Below are positions 36,464 through 50,198 of a stretch of DNA of 64,000 nucleotides, piece by piece. The translations under genes were made by a program, and so were the position numbers. Positions within the stretch are counted from its first letter, which is position 1. Each line of letters begins with the position of its first letter. Origin of the DNA: Tetrahymena elliotti 4EA (Eukaryota; Ciliophora; Oligohymenophorea; Hymenostomatida; Tetrahymenidae). The DNA is taken from positions 729,497 through 793,496 of the forward strand of contig JH720315.1 in NCBI GenBank assembly GCA_000231825.2, in the 5' to 3' direction. The notes under the pieces are model-generated. The model had not been told where the DNA came from and searched no databases. It was given only the letters and a program-made list of their open reading frames with translations.

Positions 36464-39400
36464 TTTCTCTCTTCTGATTTAACTTCTTGCTTAAGCCTTT
36501 ATGTTACCTTAGAGTAAAATTATTAGCTTTTCTTTAAATTAATTTAAATATTAACTCTTAAACTAAGGTAAAAAAACATATTTCAATACTCAGTGTATTT
36601 AAATAAACAAAGATTTTTATTTATGAGCAAAATCTTGATGATTAATTTTAGTTTTCAAATTCAAATCTTTTATTCATATCTTAAATATTTTAAAGGTATT
36701 GTGAAATTGATTTTTGGAAGAGAGCATAAAAATTCAGATCTAAGCTAGAAAAATGCTCTAATCTCTAAACATTGAAATTACAATTGAGGTAAAAATAGTT
36801 TTTCAATATTAATTAGAGACTGACTGATTAACTTAGGTTTACTTGATATTCAGCTCTTTAATTCTTACATTTTTACATTTTTCTTAGTCATTCAATATTT
36901 TGTTGTTTAATATTTATTTTTATAATTTAAGGAAAAATAGAATAGATAATGCTGCTGTTGAAGAAATAGGATCTGGTTTAGGAAAATGCTTTAATCTCTA
37001 AATTTTGAAGCTTAACCTCTCGTAAAAATTTTGTTTGAAAATAAACTTTTTTGGATTGACTTGATATTTGACAGCTCATTAGTTTTTTTGAATTTTAATT
37101 TCTTTTTGTTCACAATATATTTTTGTAATTTTTGAAAAGGGAAAATTAAATAAATCAAATCGGCACATAAAAATTAGTATCTGAATTAACAAAATGCTCT
37201 AATCTCTAAACTTTGAAACTAAACCTCTCGTAATAATAGTGTCTCAACATTAATTATCTATTTTTGAATAAAAATAATTTTAATCTATTTACTACTAAAT
37301 AATTTTGGCATATTTTATATTAGGCTCATTTATTTTCTAAAATATTTAGATTTTTATCATTCTTCAAATATATTTTTATAATTTTTAAAAGCCAGAATAA
37401 AATTGGGAAAATTGGAGCATTAAAGTTAGGATTTGAGTTGGCAAAATGCCCTAATCTCTAAAACTTGAGACTTAAACTGTAGTAAAAATATTGCTTCAAT
37501 TTTAATTATGAAATTTTGAATAAATAAAGATTAGTTAGATTTCCTTGATATTTCTATTATTTATTTCCTTGATATTTCTATTATTGATTTCCTTGATATT
37601 TCTATTATTGATTTCATTTGTTTTATTAAGTTTACATTTTTATATTTTCTTTACTTTTTTAAATATTCCTTGATTAAAAATTTATTTTTATTTTTAAAGT
37701 TGTACTGAAATAGGTGAAAAAGGAGCAGAATTTTTAGGATCTGAATTGGCAAAATGCTCTAATCTCTAAACACTTACCCTGAACCTTTAGTATTTCAACA
37801 TTAATTAGGCATTTTTGAATAAATTTGGGTTTATTTGATATTTAAATAGTTAGTTTTAAGTGGTTTTTTTCAAATTAAAATCGATATTTATTTTTTATCT
37901 TTTTCTCCTTCTCTCAATATTTTTTTTTATTCAATTTTAATTTTTGTAATTTCTAAAAAAATAGTAATGAAATTGGTTAAATAGGAACTTAAGCATTAGG
38001 ATCTAAGTTAGCTAAATGCTCTAACCTCAAGTCTTTGACACTTAAACTTGGGTAAAAATAATATTTGGATAAATTGAGACTTTTATTTTCTAAGTGACTC
38101 ACTTACTAATTTAGGTCTACTAGATATTTTGACTCATTAGTTTTTCTGAAATTTAGTTCACATTTTTATCTTATTATTATACTTTAATTTGGTTTTTCAT
38201 TGAATAGATATTTTAATACTTTAAAAAAAAGGAGTTAGATTGGTCAATTTGGGTCTTAAATATTAGGTTCTTAGTTAGCAAAATACTCTAAACTCTAAAA
38301 TTTGGCTCTTTACTTAGGGTAAATTAATTTTAAAGTGAGCGTCTTATTAATTTTGGGTTACTTTTATATTTAAATAGCTCATTTGTTTTAATTTTTAATT
38401 ATTAAATTTAATCCACATTTATCTTTTTACATTCATTGTAATTTATTTATTCAAAATGTTAACAATTTTTTAAAAGAAGTAATAAAATTGGTGATAAAGG
38501 AGTACAAGGATTAGCATCTGAATTAGCAAAATGCTCTAATCTCTAAAATTTGATTCTTGAGCTCAGGTAAAAATTGCGTTTGAATGTTAATTATGCATTT
38601 TTGAATAAATACTAAGCTTAACATATGAACTACTTACTAATTAATTTGTGTTGAATTAATTCTTTGTAGCTCATTAATTTCTATTTTTAGTTCCCTTATT
38701 CTTTGTTAATTTAATATATATTTTGATAATTTTTAAAAAGTGAAAATAATATTAGCTAAGTGGGCACATAAGGATTAGGATCTGAATTATCATAATGCTC
38801 TAATCTCTAAACCTTAGATCTTGATTTGTCGTAAAAATACTGTTTAAAAATAAATTGTGAAATTTAAAATACATTTTAATTTATTAGTGACTCACTTATC
38901 TGGGTTCGTTTAACTTGATATTTATTTGGATTGCTCATTTATTTTTTGGAAATAATTTTGGCATTTTTTTAATTATCTCATAAATATTTTTTTTTCAAAA
39001 TGTGCTTTAATAATTTTTAAAAGGAGAAATAAAATTGATCAAATGGGAGTGTAAGGATTAGGATCTTAGTTCGTAAAATACACTAACCTCTAGAGTTTGG
39101 CTCTTGGACTAAGGTAAAAATTTCATTTCAATATTAATTAGGTATTATCAATAGACAAAAATTTGAACTTAGCAATTTGTGTTTAATTAAAATTTATTTA
39201 CTCTTTACTTTTATTTTTAAATTTAATTCTTTTTCTCATGCTTCAACTTTAAATATTTCTATATAATATTTATAATTTTTAAAAAGCGGTAATAATATTG
39301 GCGAAATGAGTGCATAAGGATTAGGAGCTTATTTAGCTATTTCTAATTTCAAAACTTTAACTCTTAATCTCAAGTAAAAATAATAATGATACATTTTTAA

Positions 39401-40736
39401 AAAAAATAACAACTTAAATTAATGAACTAATGAATAATATGTTTATTATAATTCAGAGCTCATTATTTTTGATTTGTTACTTTCAAATTTAATTCTCGTT
39501 TTTGAATTATCCTCTCTCTTTTTAATATTTCTTTATTCAATGTTTATTTTTATAATACTTTAAAAGTAATAGTTAGATAGGTTCAATAGGAGCATAAAAA
39601 TTAGGATCAGAGCTAGCAAAATGCTGTAATCTCTAAACTTTAGCACTTCACCTTAGGTAAAAATAGTGTTTCAATATTAATTATATATAAATTTTAGACA
39701 TTTATTTGTGATCAACTAAATAATTTTAGTTCTAGATATTTAGCTCATTATTTGTTTTTTTCAAACATAATATACACTTTAAATATTATTTTGTCAATAT
39801 ATATTTTAATAATTTTTTAAAAGTCAAAATGACATTGATAGTACAGGAGTGTAAGTATTAGTATCTGAATTAGCAAAATGCTCTAAACTATAAAATTTTA
39901 CTCTTAACCTGAAGTAAAAATATTGTTTATATATTAATTATACAACTTACCATTAATACTTTAGATTTACTTGGATTTAGTTCTATTTGGCTCTTTATTT
40001 TTCTTGTTATTTATTTTTTAGATTTAACTAATATTTTGATAATTTACTCATTCTTTTAAGCCTTTCTTAATTGTTTATTTTTATTATATTTTAAAAGCTA
40101 GAATTTGTAAATAGGTTCAATAGGAGTATAGAAATTAGGATATGAGTTAGCAAAATACTCTAACCTTTAAATTTTGAGACTTTGGTTGAGGTAAAAATAT
40201 TTTTTGTATGTTAGGTATCGATTTTATTACTAACAAATACTTTAGTTTATGGTAGACTGGTTTAACTTTTTCTTTAGCTACATTCCAAATTAATTAAAAT
40301 TTTAATTTATTCTCATTCTATGAAATATTTTACTATTTGATTTTTATAATTATTTAAAGTGATTGTAATATTGATTATACTGGATCATAGATATTAGGAT
40401 CTGAGTTAGCAAAATGCTCTAATCTTTAAACTCTTATTCTTAACATGATGTAAAAATATTGTTTCAACATTAAAAATACTTATTTGAATAAAAGCTTCAA
40501 TTAAGACCACCTGAATAATTTAGGCTAAATTTGGCTCTATTTATTTTTTTAGTTTAATTTTCTGACTATGTATGTATTGTTTTTAAATTTAATTCACATT
40601 ATTATCTATTTTATTTTTTAAGCATTTCTTTCATCAATATTTATTTTAATAATTTTTTAACAGCATGAATAGAATTGATGAAAGAATATTTTTAAGGTTG
40701 TAAAAAGCAAAAAGATTAGTTAAAATATCATAATGA
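36464..40736 (+). CDS. Leucine-rich-repeat protein with one repeat per exon (5' end unresolved)
   Basis: Exons 36464-36513, 36696-36788, 36932-37021, 37140-37229, 37392-37481, 37700-37789, 37965-38051, 38232-38318, 38477-38566, 38741-38830, 39024-39113, 39287-39373, 39567-39656, 39824-39913, 40098-40190, 40360-40449 and 40664-40736. They join without a TGA to 489 residues. Fifteen exons of 87-93 nt each encode one repeat of consensus I..IGAQ.LGSELAKCSNLQTLTLNL. Every junction lies after codon position 2. Introns are 110-220 bp and begin GTAAAA in most cases. The last exon (FLRLQKAKRLVKIS) is Lys-rich and shared with the decayed array upstream. The first 50-nt exon is the least certain and no ATG was fixed. 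It is a solenoid protein, probably for protein binding, with target unknown. Confidence 0.75.
37541..37612 (+). repeat. Three 24-bp tandem repeats inside an LRR-gene intron
   Basis: TTCCTTGATATTTCTATTAT followed by a T-rich tetramer occurs three times in direct tandem within the intron after exon 37392-37481. Likely a slippage product. It does not touch the splice sites. Confidence 0.85.
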
Positions 40737-43015
40737 AATTATTATTTTATATTTCGAAATGACTTACTTGCATAACTGATTTTTTTCAAATCAATTCAAC
40801 TTTATAAATAAAAATGTTTTTATTTTTATTTCTTGTTTATTTAATTAAATTTCAAAAAATGTTGGTAAATCTACATTTTTAAAATTAAAATTTTCTTATT
40901 AAAGCTTCTTTTATCTTCCTAAAATAGAATAAAAAAGTTGTCCATTCTGATATTATTGATACAATAATTCTTAAAAATGAAAAATATAAAAATTTTTAAG
41001 ACAATAAAAATTTCACTTGAGTTTATGTAATAAAGCTTTAAATGTCAAAATGGAAATGAAAAAAATTTGATTGAAAATCAAAAATTCTTAGAATATGTTT
41101 TAATCAAAAAGTATTTATTAGATTATGATTAAAGTTAAAAATTAATCTTAGATCATAATCTAAAAGTAATTTGAAAAATACTTCTTATAATTGAAGAATA
41201 ACTCAGCAAAATTCTCATTTTTTAAATTTATTTGAAGATTTATTATTTTAGAAATAAAGAAAAAGCTTATTTTTAAACAAATTAATTGTTTCAAAACATA
41301 AAAATTAATTGCTTCAAAACATAAAAATTAATTAAGATCAAATTAAACAAAATATATTAAAAAAATCTGTATTAAATACCTATTATTTTGAGTATTTTTC
41401 AATGCATAAGTGTAAAGTCTTTAAAGAGAAAATTCCCTTTTAATAATCAATTAAATAAAGTTTCTGTTTAATAATTTCTTTTTTAAACAAAAAAATTATT
41501 ATTTTTTAATCAGGATAATAAAGTTATTGATATTTATTAATATTATTGTCTTTTTTTTGCATTTTTCTTTAAATATTTAAAAATTATCAATATTAAAATA
41601 GGAATTATCTCACCAAAATTCTTTATATCTTAAAAATACCTTATGAATAAAATCAATACTTTAAAAAAATACGACTCATTTAAATGGTTGATTGAAATTA
41701 ATAATAAAAAAATATTTTCATTTAAAAATGATTTGTTTTAATATTATTCATAAATCTTTCAGAATCTTGAGTATTTAGCTCCATTTGGATCTATTTTCCA
41801 ATAAAAAAATTTATTATCAAATTTTTGAAATTTTATTTACTATTTTTGGTTATTTTTAATGTTTTGTTCATAAGATAATTCCAAAGGTTATGTGCGTGAA
41901 TTCCTTTAATTCTAGTATGAAGTCATTTTTCTATCAAATATAATCAAATATTTTTATAGTGACTTATCATTTTAATGATAATAATTTATATCAAAGAGAA
42001 AATTATAAATTTAACACTGCATTACATAAAAAACATTTACTTGAAACATTTGTTTAGAAAGGTATGATTTGTGTATATAATTTACTGATTCAAAAAGAAA
42101 GTCTAAGTAAAATGCGCAGTGAAATCAAGAAATTTAAAAAGTTATTTGTAAGTAAATGATGTAAAAGCTTAGTTTGTATTTTTTATTTGATATTTAACTT
42201 TTGGAGAATTATTTTATTACAAATTTAAATAATAAAATAATACATTTTATTTATTTGGAATAAAGATGTATGGAAATAAAATAGAATGATGATATTTAAG
42301 TTATTTTACAGAGGAAATAAAAAACAGCTTGATTTGTTGGTATCTAATTTGAACAGAAAAAAAATAGAAATTTGACAGAAAAATATTAAATCTAATATAG
42401 TAGAGTGGCAATTTTTGGAAAAAAATAGAACAAATTATTAATACATGCATGTATGGATTTATTAGGTTTTATAAATGCTTCAAACAAATAATTACATCAA
42501 AAAATAGCAAATAATAAAAAGATTACTGAGAATTCCAAATAAAACTTTAAGAGAAAGCTCGTTATAATCAAGATTTTATCAATCGATTCCCAATCAAAAA
42601 CATGATTTTAAAAAAAGTAGAATGAATGAATCAATCAATCAAAGAAGGTTTTTGTGCATGAGATAGAATGGGAATGAAAAAGAAAGAAAGATTGAATTGC
42701 AATGAAATGATTGATTGAATGTTTGACTGACCTAAATAAAGTAAGTAGGTGTATTAAAGAAGGCGTAAAGTAAAAATGATTGATATAATATAATATAATT
42801 AGGAAATAACAAAAGTACTAGATAACATAATGTAGTAACAAAGTCTCCTTAAGAAAGGAATGAAGAGAGCTCAACCAATGTATTAATAAATAATTGAATT
42901 ATTTAATTAAAAAAAAAGGAATAGTATTTACAATAATAATAGAAACAAAGAAAACAAAAAAAACAATCAAAAAAATTGAAAATTTAATAAAATATACAAG
43001 AGAAATAGTAGAGTG
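40737..43015. other. Long AT-rich spacer, no gene seen
   Basis: 2.3 kb without a coding-like frame. A 28-bp direct duplication (around 41281-41333, AAATTAATTG.TTCAAAACAT) is the only clear local repeat. The last 400 bases before the Rab gene become richer in GAAA/GATTGA motifs and should contain its 5' UTR and promoter. Confidence 0.5.
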
Positions 43016-43687
43016 ATGCAGGCAAGTGAATTGGGTTCATCGATGACTTAATCATAAACAAGAAAGAGTAGCAATGATTCTACAGGTTCTAATTCAAGAT
43101 GCTTCAATATTTAGCTTTGTGGCAACTCTTCTGTGGGTAAAACCTCTATCATCCATAGATTAATTTACGATAATTACCTTGAAAACACAGTCATAACTTT
43201 AGGTGTTAATTACTATAAGAAGAATTTTGTTATTCAAGGTGAACCTATTTCAGTTACTATTCATGATACTTCTGGATAAGAAAGGTACATAGATATCACA
43301 AAGCAATCAGTACGTAAGGCAGATGCATTGATCCTTGTTTATGATAAAACCAGTGAGTAATCATTCCAAGACCTTGAGAGCCTTTGGATCTCTCAATTCG
43401 ATAAAATAATAGACTTAAATACTATTCCTCTACTCCTAATTGGTAATAAATCTGACTTATATTCACAAAAAAAGCTAGAGCAAGTAAGTTATGATTAAGC
43501 TGACTAATTCGCTAGACAATACAATATGGCATTCTTTGAAACTTCTGCACTTTCTGGCCATTAAATATAAAATTCATTTGAAGCTCTAGTTTAGAAACTC
43601 TATTTATCAAATAAGTAGAAAAACCCTCCAGTATCAATCCAAAAAAAGAAGAAAAGCACAGGAAAATCCAAAAACAGCTGCTGCTGA
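43016..43687 (+). CDS. Rab-family small GTPase
   Basis: Single exon, 223 residues, ending in TGA. The GTPase motifs are in order: P-loop GNSSVGKTS (about residues 36-44), switch II DTSGQER (83-89), NKSD guanine-specificity motif (about 143-146) and ETSA (about 174-177). The C-terminus is a basic stretch followed by Cys-Cys, the geranylgeranylation signal of Rabs, so the protein cycles between membranes and cytosol to direct vesicle traffic. The switch II Ala of the usual DTAGQE is Ser here. The position after the P-loop Lys is Thr, as normal. A ~30-residue Ser-rich N-terminal extension precedes the G domain. The subfamily cannot be assigned by eye. The start is the first ATG after an upstream stop. 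Confidence 0.93.
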
Positions 43688-46044
43688 GGGAAAAAATAAA
43701 GCAATTTATTAAGAAATTATCATGTAGATCAATCATAAAAAAAATTGCTTCAAGTTGCTGTTGTTTATTCCTTCATTCATTTTAATAAACTACTTACTAT
43801 ATATTTATATAACAATAATATTAAAAAACTTTTGGGCATTCTAATTAACTAGTAAGATGATTCTTCCTAAAATTAATAATTCATTAATAAATTCAAACAC
43901 TAATTAAGTCTATTGAACTGTTTTTAAAAACTTAAACGTTTAAGAGTGAGTCTCATCAGAAATTTCAAATATAATATTACTAACTATTAATAATCAAATT
44001 AATTAATAGACCATAAACTAACTTAAAAAAATGATGCACGGACTCAATCTAACTAACAGCTTATTTTGGAATCGAAATAGCTTTAAAAACAAAAATGTTA
44101 ATTTGACATTAAAAATAGATTTACAAGTGAAATAGATTATTTTAGCATTAATTAAAATGTTAGAAACAAAAATTATTTTAATATAAAAACAACATAAAAA
44201 TTACTTTATTTTAAATTTAAAATCAACAAAATAAATAAAAACAATCAAATAAATAAATAAAAATAATAATAATAATAGGTTCTCTGTCTAACTCACTCAT
44301 TCAAAACAAACAAACAAAAAAACAAATAAATAAGTAAAAACTATATTTTCTGTAAATGTCTCTATAATAAATAAAATAAAATACTATTTTTATATCTTAT
44401 ATATCCACATACTGTATCTTACTTCTCCTATTCCATTCTTTTAATTTTACACAAATTTATTTATTTATTTAATCCTTTTTTCTATTCCTAATTAGTTTTT
44501 TTATCTATCAGATAAGAAAGTTTTTTTGTTGTTTGAAAATAATTGCAATATTTAAAAATTTTTTTGGTTCAACTCTAAATTCAGTTTTGCATAAATTTAT
44601 TTATTAATTTATTTCTTTGCAATATTTTCTACTTCTTTTGATTTTTTGAATATTTTTGTTAACACAATTATTCCACTTCAAGCTTTTTTTAAAAACTATC
44701 AACTATTTTTGTAAAATTTAAATCCTGGCTCGATAAAATCAACTCATTGTTTCTTTAAGCCCTACTTTTAAAAAGAAATTTATTATTTTCTACTTACTTC
44801 ATTATTATTTTCACCTCATTTTTTAAAATAATAGCCCACCAAAAAAGATATTGATGTATTCTAGCTAGATCAAAAATAAAAAACAAGATCTTTAATTATC
44901 AACTTAATTCCAGTTTTTCAATTTTATTTGTTAAATTATTTTTAGCAAATAAAATTAACTTCAATCGTTATAAATCAAGAAATAAATGTTTAATAAATTT
45001 AAGAATTACTTTTTATTTTATTTGTACCTAAAAAAGATTAATCAAATGTAAATTGATAATTGCTTTTTTATTTTATTTTTTATACAAATAAATATGAAAC
45101 TAAAATTTATCTATTCTTTTAATCATCTTAATATCAAAAAACTATTTTTAGTATTTTTATTGTAAGTGAATTCATTTTTTAGTCTAATTACAAATAATAA
45201 ATACATGCTTTTTTTGTGTTGGGTATTTAAATATTATATTTACATAAAATGTTTTTTCCTCCAAAAATATTTAATTGCCATTATGAGCAGGAGTTTTTTT
45301 TAAAGATTATAAAAAAATCACAGAATTTATAGATTTTAAAAAAAAATAATATTCTTTGATTGTCTATGTTAAGTGAATAAATAACCCTGTCTTATTACTT
45401 AATAAGAAATTAAAAGTATTTTATCTCATTTTGAGGATTCATTTACTAGTAAATATTATAAATAAATTAATTTTAATTTTTAATGATAAATATCAAAAAT
45501 AAAATTATTATTATGACTTCTAAGACAAACAATTAAATTTTATATTTTTATTTTTTTATTTATTATGTTTATCATGTTAGCCATTTTTATATTATCACAA
45601 AATTTTGGATGGAGTTAAAGAGAATCTGAAAAAGATTAATCAAAAATACAAATTTTAACTTTTAAATAGAAATTTTTGAAGTTTTCTGTTGGTATATTAA
45701 ATACTAAAGGTGATTGATTGTTAATACTTGTTTAGTTAATTAATTTGATATTTGTTCAAAATCCAAATTAGGTTTTAGTAAAAATATAATAAATAGATAT
45801 CATTAAATCATGAATAAATAGCAAACTATGTAAACAAGCACAGTCCCTATTAAAAAGACTGTGCCTTAGTTTTTATAAGTAATACAAAACGTTTTATTTA
45901 GAATTTTTTGTCATGTTTTCATTTTATAAAAAGAAAAATAAAGAAGCTCAATTAAATAAATAATAAACATCTAGCGTCATTTAGAATTAAAGCTAAAATT
46001 TTCCTCCAAATTCATTCTAAAGTCCTTAATCCACTGCCTAAAAA
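43688..46044. other. AT-rich spacer with one perfect hairpin
   Basis: 2.35 kb with no coding-like frame. At 45836-45867 the 8-bp arms GCACAGTC and GACTGTGC flank an 11-11 nt loop region (CCTATTAAAAA), immediately followed by CTTAGTTTTT. It is GC-rich for the region. It could be a structured RNA end or a chance palindrome. Confidence 0.5.
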
Positions 46045-46957
46045 ATGGCAAATCCCAATAAATAAAAAAGCTAATTAAACACTAAAGATCCAAACATCCC
46101 AGAAGTAACTAAGTTAAAAGCAATTCTTTATATTGTGCTAATTATATTTTTAGTAAAAAGAATTATTTCCTTATATCTCTAAAGTAAGAGAAAAGGATCC
46201 AAGATAGTTAGGAGTGAATATTTAAAAGTGTTAGGAAGTTTATGATTTTTATAAAAGATTAAAAGATAGTGAAATGCCAGTTAAAGGTATTCGATAAATT
46301 ATCATTTTTCGATTTACATTTTAATTTATATTTATAATTCATTCAAAGAACTAGGAAATGCATTAAGATCTTTAGGATATTTAGTGAACACAAAAGAAAT
46401 TAGAGAACTTCAAGAAAAACTTTAAAAATGTAAATATTTTAAATTTAAAACTCTAAACAAGCTTTTAAAAAATTAAAATTATTTTGAGAAAACTGTTTTT
46501 AAATAAGAAAGAATAATTTTTAGATTTGTTTCAATAGAATTTGATTAATTATTTTATAAAATGTTTAATTTGTATTATATAAATTAGAAAAAATGCAAAT
46601 AAATTAAATGGCTTCTGTGATTGAATTCAAAGACTTTTTAGTTGCAGTTAGCTTAGTTCAGCATAAGTTACCTAATGAAAAAGAGTTATTAGAAGCTTTA
46701 AGAATATTTGATAAGTAAAAAAATGATTCTGTAAACAAAGAAACTTTGAAAGCAGTCTTAACTAAAATAGGAGATATTATTCAAGAAAAAGAAGTAATTA
46801 AAAGTATTTTTAAAAGTTATTTTATTTTATTAATTAAAAAATTTAGTTTGATACACTTTTTCCAAATATTATGACAGACCAAAATGGCAATATACCAATT
46901 CAAAAATTAACAGGAATTCTTCTTAAGCAACCTCAATAATAATCCTAATATTATTGA
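46045..46957 (+). CDS. Calmodulin-like EF-hand protein (EFCAB2/DRC8-like?)
   Basis: Five exons (46045-46104, 46154-46286, 46349-46429, 46588-46793, 46847-46957) joined by GT...AG introns give 196 residues ending in TGA. The second and third exons read VYDFYKRLKDSEMPVKELGNALRSLGYL (split across the junction), the layout of a calmodulin first lobe including the LG..LRSLG helix, but with the calcium-binding acidic residues mostly missing. A second pair follows: FKDFLVAV, then LRIFDKQKNDSVNKETLKAV, and finally DQNGNIPIQKL, which keeps a near-canonical D-x-N-G loop. So it probably binds little calcium and works as a light-chain or regulatory subunit. The size and lobes resemble EFCAB2, a nexin-dynein regulatory complex subunit, but a myosin/other calmodulin-like protein fits as well. 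Confidence 0.8.
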
Positions 46958-48488
46958 GTATTAATTCTAATTAATAATAAAAAAATATTAAATTGACAAT
47001 AATACATAAATACCTTCTTCTTTTCAAAAGAATATTTCATAAAATAACATAATAATAATTCAATTATCAAATAATCAAATGTTGTATACAAATTTATTTT
47101 ATGTTTTTTGCTCTTAATAATTATTTACAAATTAAAGATGAATTAAAAAAATTCCAGCTCTTAAATTAATACACATTTTATCATCCTAGCATTTATTAAT
47201 ACTGAATGAGCTTTTTTTATTTAAAAACTTACTAATTACGTTTTAAAATTTTATATTAATAAACTTTAAATTTTTGTTTAGGACGCTAATTCTTTTGAAA
47301 GTAAGGAAATTTATATAAATAATAATACCACATTGATATTTTAATAAAACTTATTTTGTTTAATTTATGATTTTAGTATAAAAGATTTTGGTTTCAAATA
47401 GTTCATTTACTTTAAAAGCAATAAATTTCATAAATTATTTCATATACTTATTTTATTTTTTGGTTGTGTTGTAAAAACTATAAAAGCTAAAATATTTTAC
47501 TTAATAGATTTAAAAAATTTATTAGTGTATTCTTATTATTTAAGGATAGATAATATATCCAAATCTGTGACTAAAATTATGGATTTTTATATTTGTGCTA
47601 AAAATAATTAGTAATTTAATAGTGTGTTCTGATGATCTTTGAAGGTTGATTAAATTTTAGACATTCTCAAATATCTCTTCTTTTCTATATATGTTATGAA
47701 TGATATAATTAGTGCTTATGACTTATTAATGAAATTGAGGTCTAAAATTATCTTATTTTCTAACAATCATCAAGTCAATCTAATTTTTGCTATGATAATC
47801 TAAAAACATTTTTCCTGTAAACGATTCGCTAAATAACAATTAAAGAGTAGGAATGAATTTTTTGATGTTTACAAGTTCTGAATGAGCTTTTTGAAAAACA
47901 AATTCATTTTTTATTTATAATTAATAATTTTTATTTGGATTGGCATTTCCATATATTTTTGATAAAAGATAAAGGAAAGTTTTAGAAAATTCTATAATTT
48001 TGATATTTAAAATAAATTATCTTCTTTTATTGTATTTTATTGTTTAAAATTTTTTGTTTGGAATTAATGGCTTGATTGGAACTTCTCTAAATTTCATAAA
48101 TTTTGTGCTTATGTTTCTTTTACTAAAATATAATAAATACCATATTATATTAGAGGGATTTAAACTATTTATTAGTAAGTGTATTCTAGTGAGATCTCTC
48201 AAGATCGATTAAATTTTACATATTGTCAAATATCTCTTCATTTTTTTGTACGATTCGAAGTATAATTAAGGTTTATGAGATTGATCCAAAATTTATCTTC
48301 TTTATAAAAGTTGATCCAGCTAATCTAATTTTTCCATATGAATATCAAAAAAATCTTACCAATAAACAAATAGCCACTTGATAACAATTAAATAGAAGTA
48401 ATTAGGTATATCTGATTGATAAAAAATAATAATAACACAAATAATTAATACAAAAATCCAAACATAAAAAAATAAAGAAAAGGTGTAA
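46958..48488. repeat. Spacer with a diverged ~190-bp direct repeat
   Basis: 47625-47822 and 48178-48365 share GTGT.TTCT, GATTAAATTTTA.A.ATT, TCAAATATCTCTTC, AATCTAATTTTT and ATC.AAAA.A in the same order. No coding frame was recognised. The rest is AT-rich. Confidence 0.5.
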
Positions 48489-50198
48489 ATGGAAAATAAA
48501 ATAGCATTTAGCAAAGTCTATGATATATGCGAGGTTTACTTCACTGAAAACCATGAGAAAAGAATTGATTTTATTAAGATTGGGTTCTCTTTAAATAAGA
48601 TTATGCTTTAAATAAAGGAATTTGTAAGTGATGTGAATTATGCTGAAAATAATGGCAAATTTAAAGCAGAAGACGGGTACTAACTTTTTATTAATGACAG
48701 ATAACTTCAAAAAGATGCAAGTTTAATAGTGGTGAAAAAGAAATAAGATAGTGAATCTGAATACTTTTTGGTTGACTTATACTACAATTTTTATGAAGAT
48801 TTGAGACTATTTGATAACATCTACTTTAAAGATTAAAGTAGCAGCAAGCAATCATTTAGTGTACTAACAGTTAAAGAATATCATCAATTTAGCTATAAAA
48901 AACCTAAATTTTATGGAAGCTTTAAATTAAAGGAACTTTCTCATAACATCTTAAGCTAGATATGTTTTTACCTTCTACCTCATGAGTCATAAAATCTTTT
49001 CTTGAGTTTCAAATCTATTAGCTTGAACAGAGTTATCCAAGAACCAACTATTTGGAGATAATATGCTAAGTATCTTAATTTCGATGTGAGCAAATATGAT
49101 GAAAATATCAATAGAGAGACTTTCTTTAAGTTGTACAGAAACAGGTAATTAGAATTTGAATTGGAGGACTGCTTAAGCATTTATAATGAAAGTTACTAAT
49201 GCAAAGTTAAGAAAATTGTATTTAGTTAGAATAATATTAAGGTTTATTTTAGAGTTTAAGGAGATTAATCCCTTGGTGAATTATAAGATCCTCTACATTC
49301 AAAGCTTTGGATGAATAATAAAAATTTGTAAGTGTAAAAAGATTATTCTAATTTTAAAGAAGTACAAAATAATTAAAATAGCCAAGTTTATGAAGGAATT
49401 ATTGCTTATAGGTATCCCTATGATTTAAATATGACAAATACCAAACATTTATATATAGATTTTGAATTTGGATAAGCTGGATACAATCAGGTTGAAATCT
49501 TTGAGCTTTCATAACAAAAATTACTCAAATTTAAATTATTCTCATTTTTTTAAGAAAAGAAATACTAAAATGTGTTTAAATTTGAAGAACTTTAACAAAA
49601 CATCTTAAAACATATCTCCTCTTTCTTGTATCATCATGAATCAATTAAACTCCTTTAAACCTTCAAATCACCACATTTAAATAAGATTTTTGAAGATCCT
49701 AGTTTCTGGTCATATCATTCCAAATGTCTTGCTATATAATCAGTTAAAGAAATCACCAGTAAGGAATAATTTGTTGCATCTTACAAAACCAGAAAACTAA
49801 GTTTTCCATTAAATAATTGTGTTAGTGAGTATAATTAAAATTATAAATGTGATATTCCTAAAATTAGTTTCTATAATCAATAAATTGTTATTGATTTTCA
49901 AGTCCAAGGAGATAACTCACTAGGTCCTTTATAAGATCCTCTATAATCTCAAGTATTTCTTTCATAATATGGTGGATACTTATCACTAATTATTTTGGAG
50001 TAAGATAGCTAATTTAAAGAAGTAAATTAAGAAGGGAAATAAATTTACATAGGTTAATTAAAATTTAAATTAGAAGCCAAATTAGAATTCAACCAATAAA
50101 TTTACTTTATGTATGGGTCTGCTGGATTCGAAGCAGTACATCTTCTATAATTAGACAAAGATGCTTTTAATAAATTATAACTTTTTAACTTTGTATGA
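48489..50198 (+). CDS. F-box protein with a duplicated F-box module
   Basis: Single exon, 569 residues, ending in TGA. Two F-box-like motifs appear: LKELSHNILSQICFYLLPHE from about residue 146 and LQQNILKHISSFLYHHES from about 366. Each is followed by a helix ending in a Trp-containing segment (EPTIW, DPSFW) and later by a beta-rich part containing QGD(Q/N)SLG.LQDPL. The second ~215-residue block is a diverged copy of the first. F-boxes bind Skp1 and bring substrates to cullin-1 ubiquitin ligases. The beta-rich halves would be the substrate-binding part. Two F-boxes in one chain is unusual and could allow two Skp1 contacts, or one may be inactive. Residues 1-140 are not recognised, though GYQLFINDRQLQKDASLIVV is ubiquitin-like in feel. 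Confidence 0.75.

Noticed and set aside
34440..40730. Satellite-type tandem repeat of ~250-300 bp
   Set aside because: Only the ~90-nt LRR exons are conserved and in frame. The intervening introns differ, so this is a gene with repeated exons.
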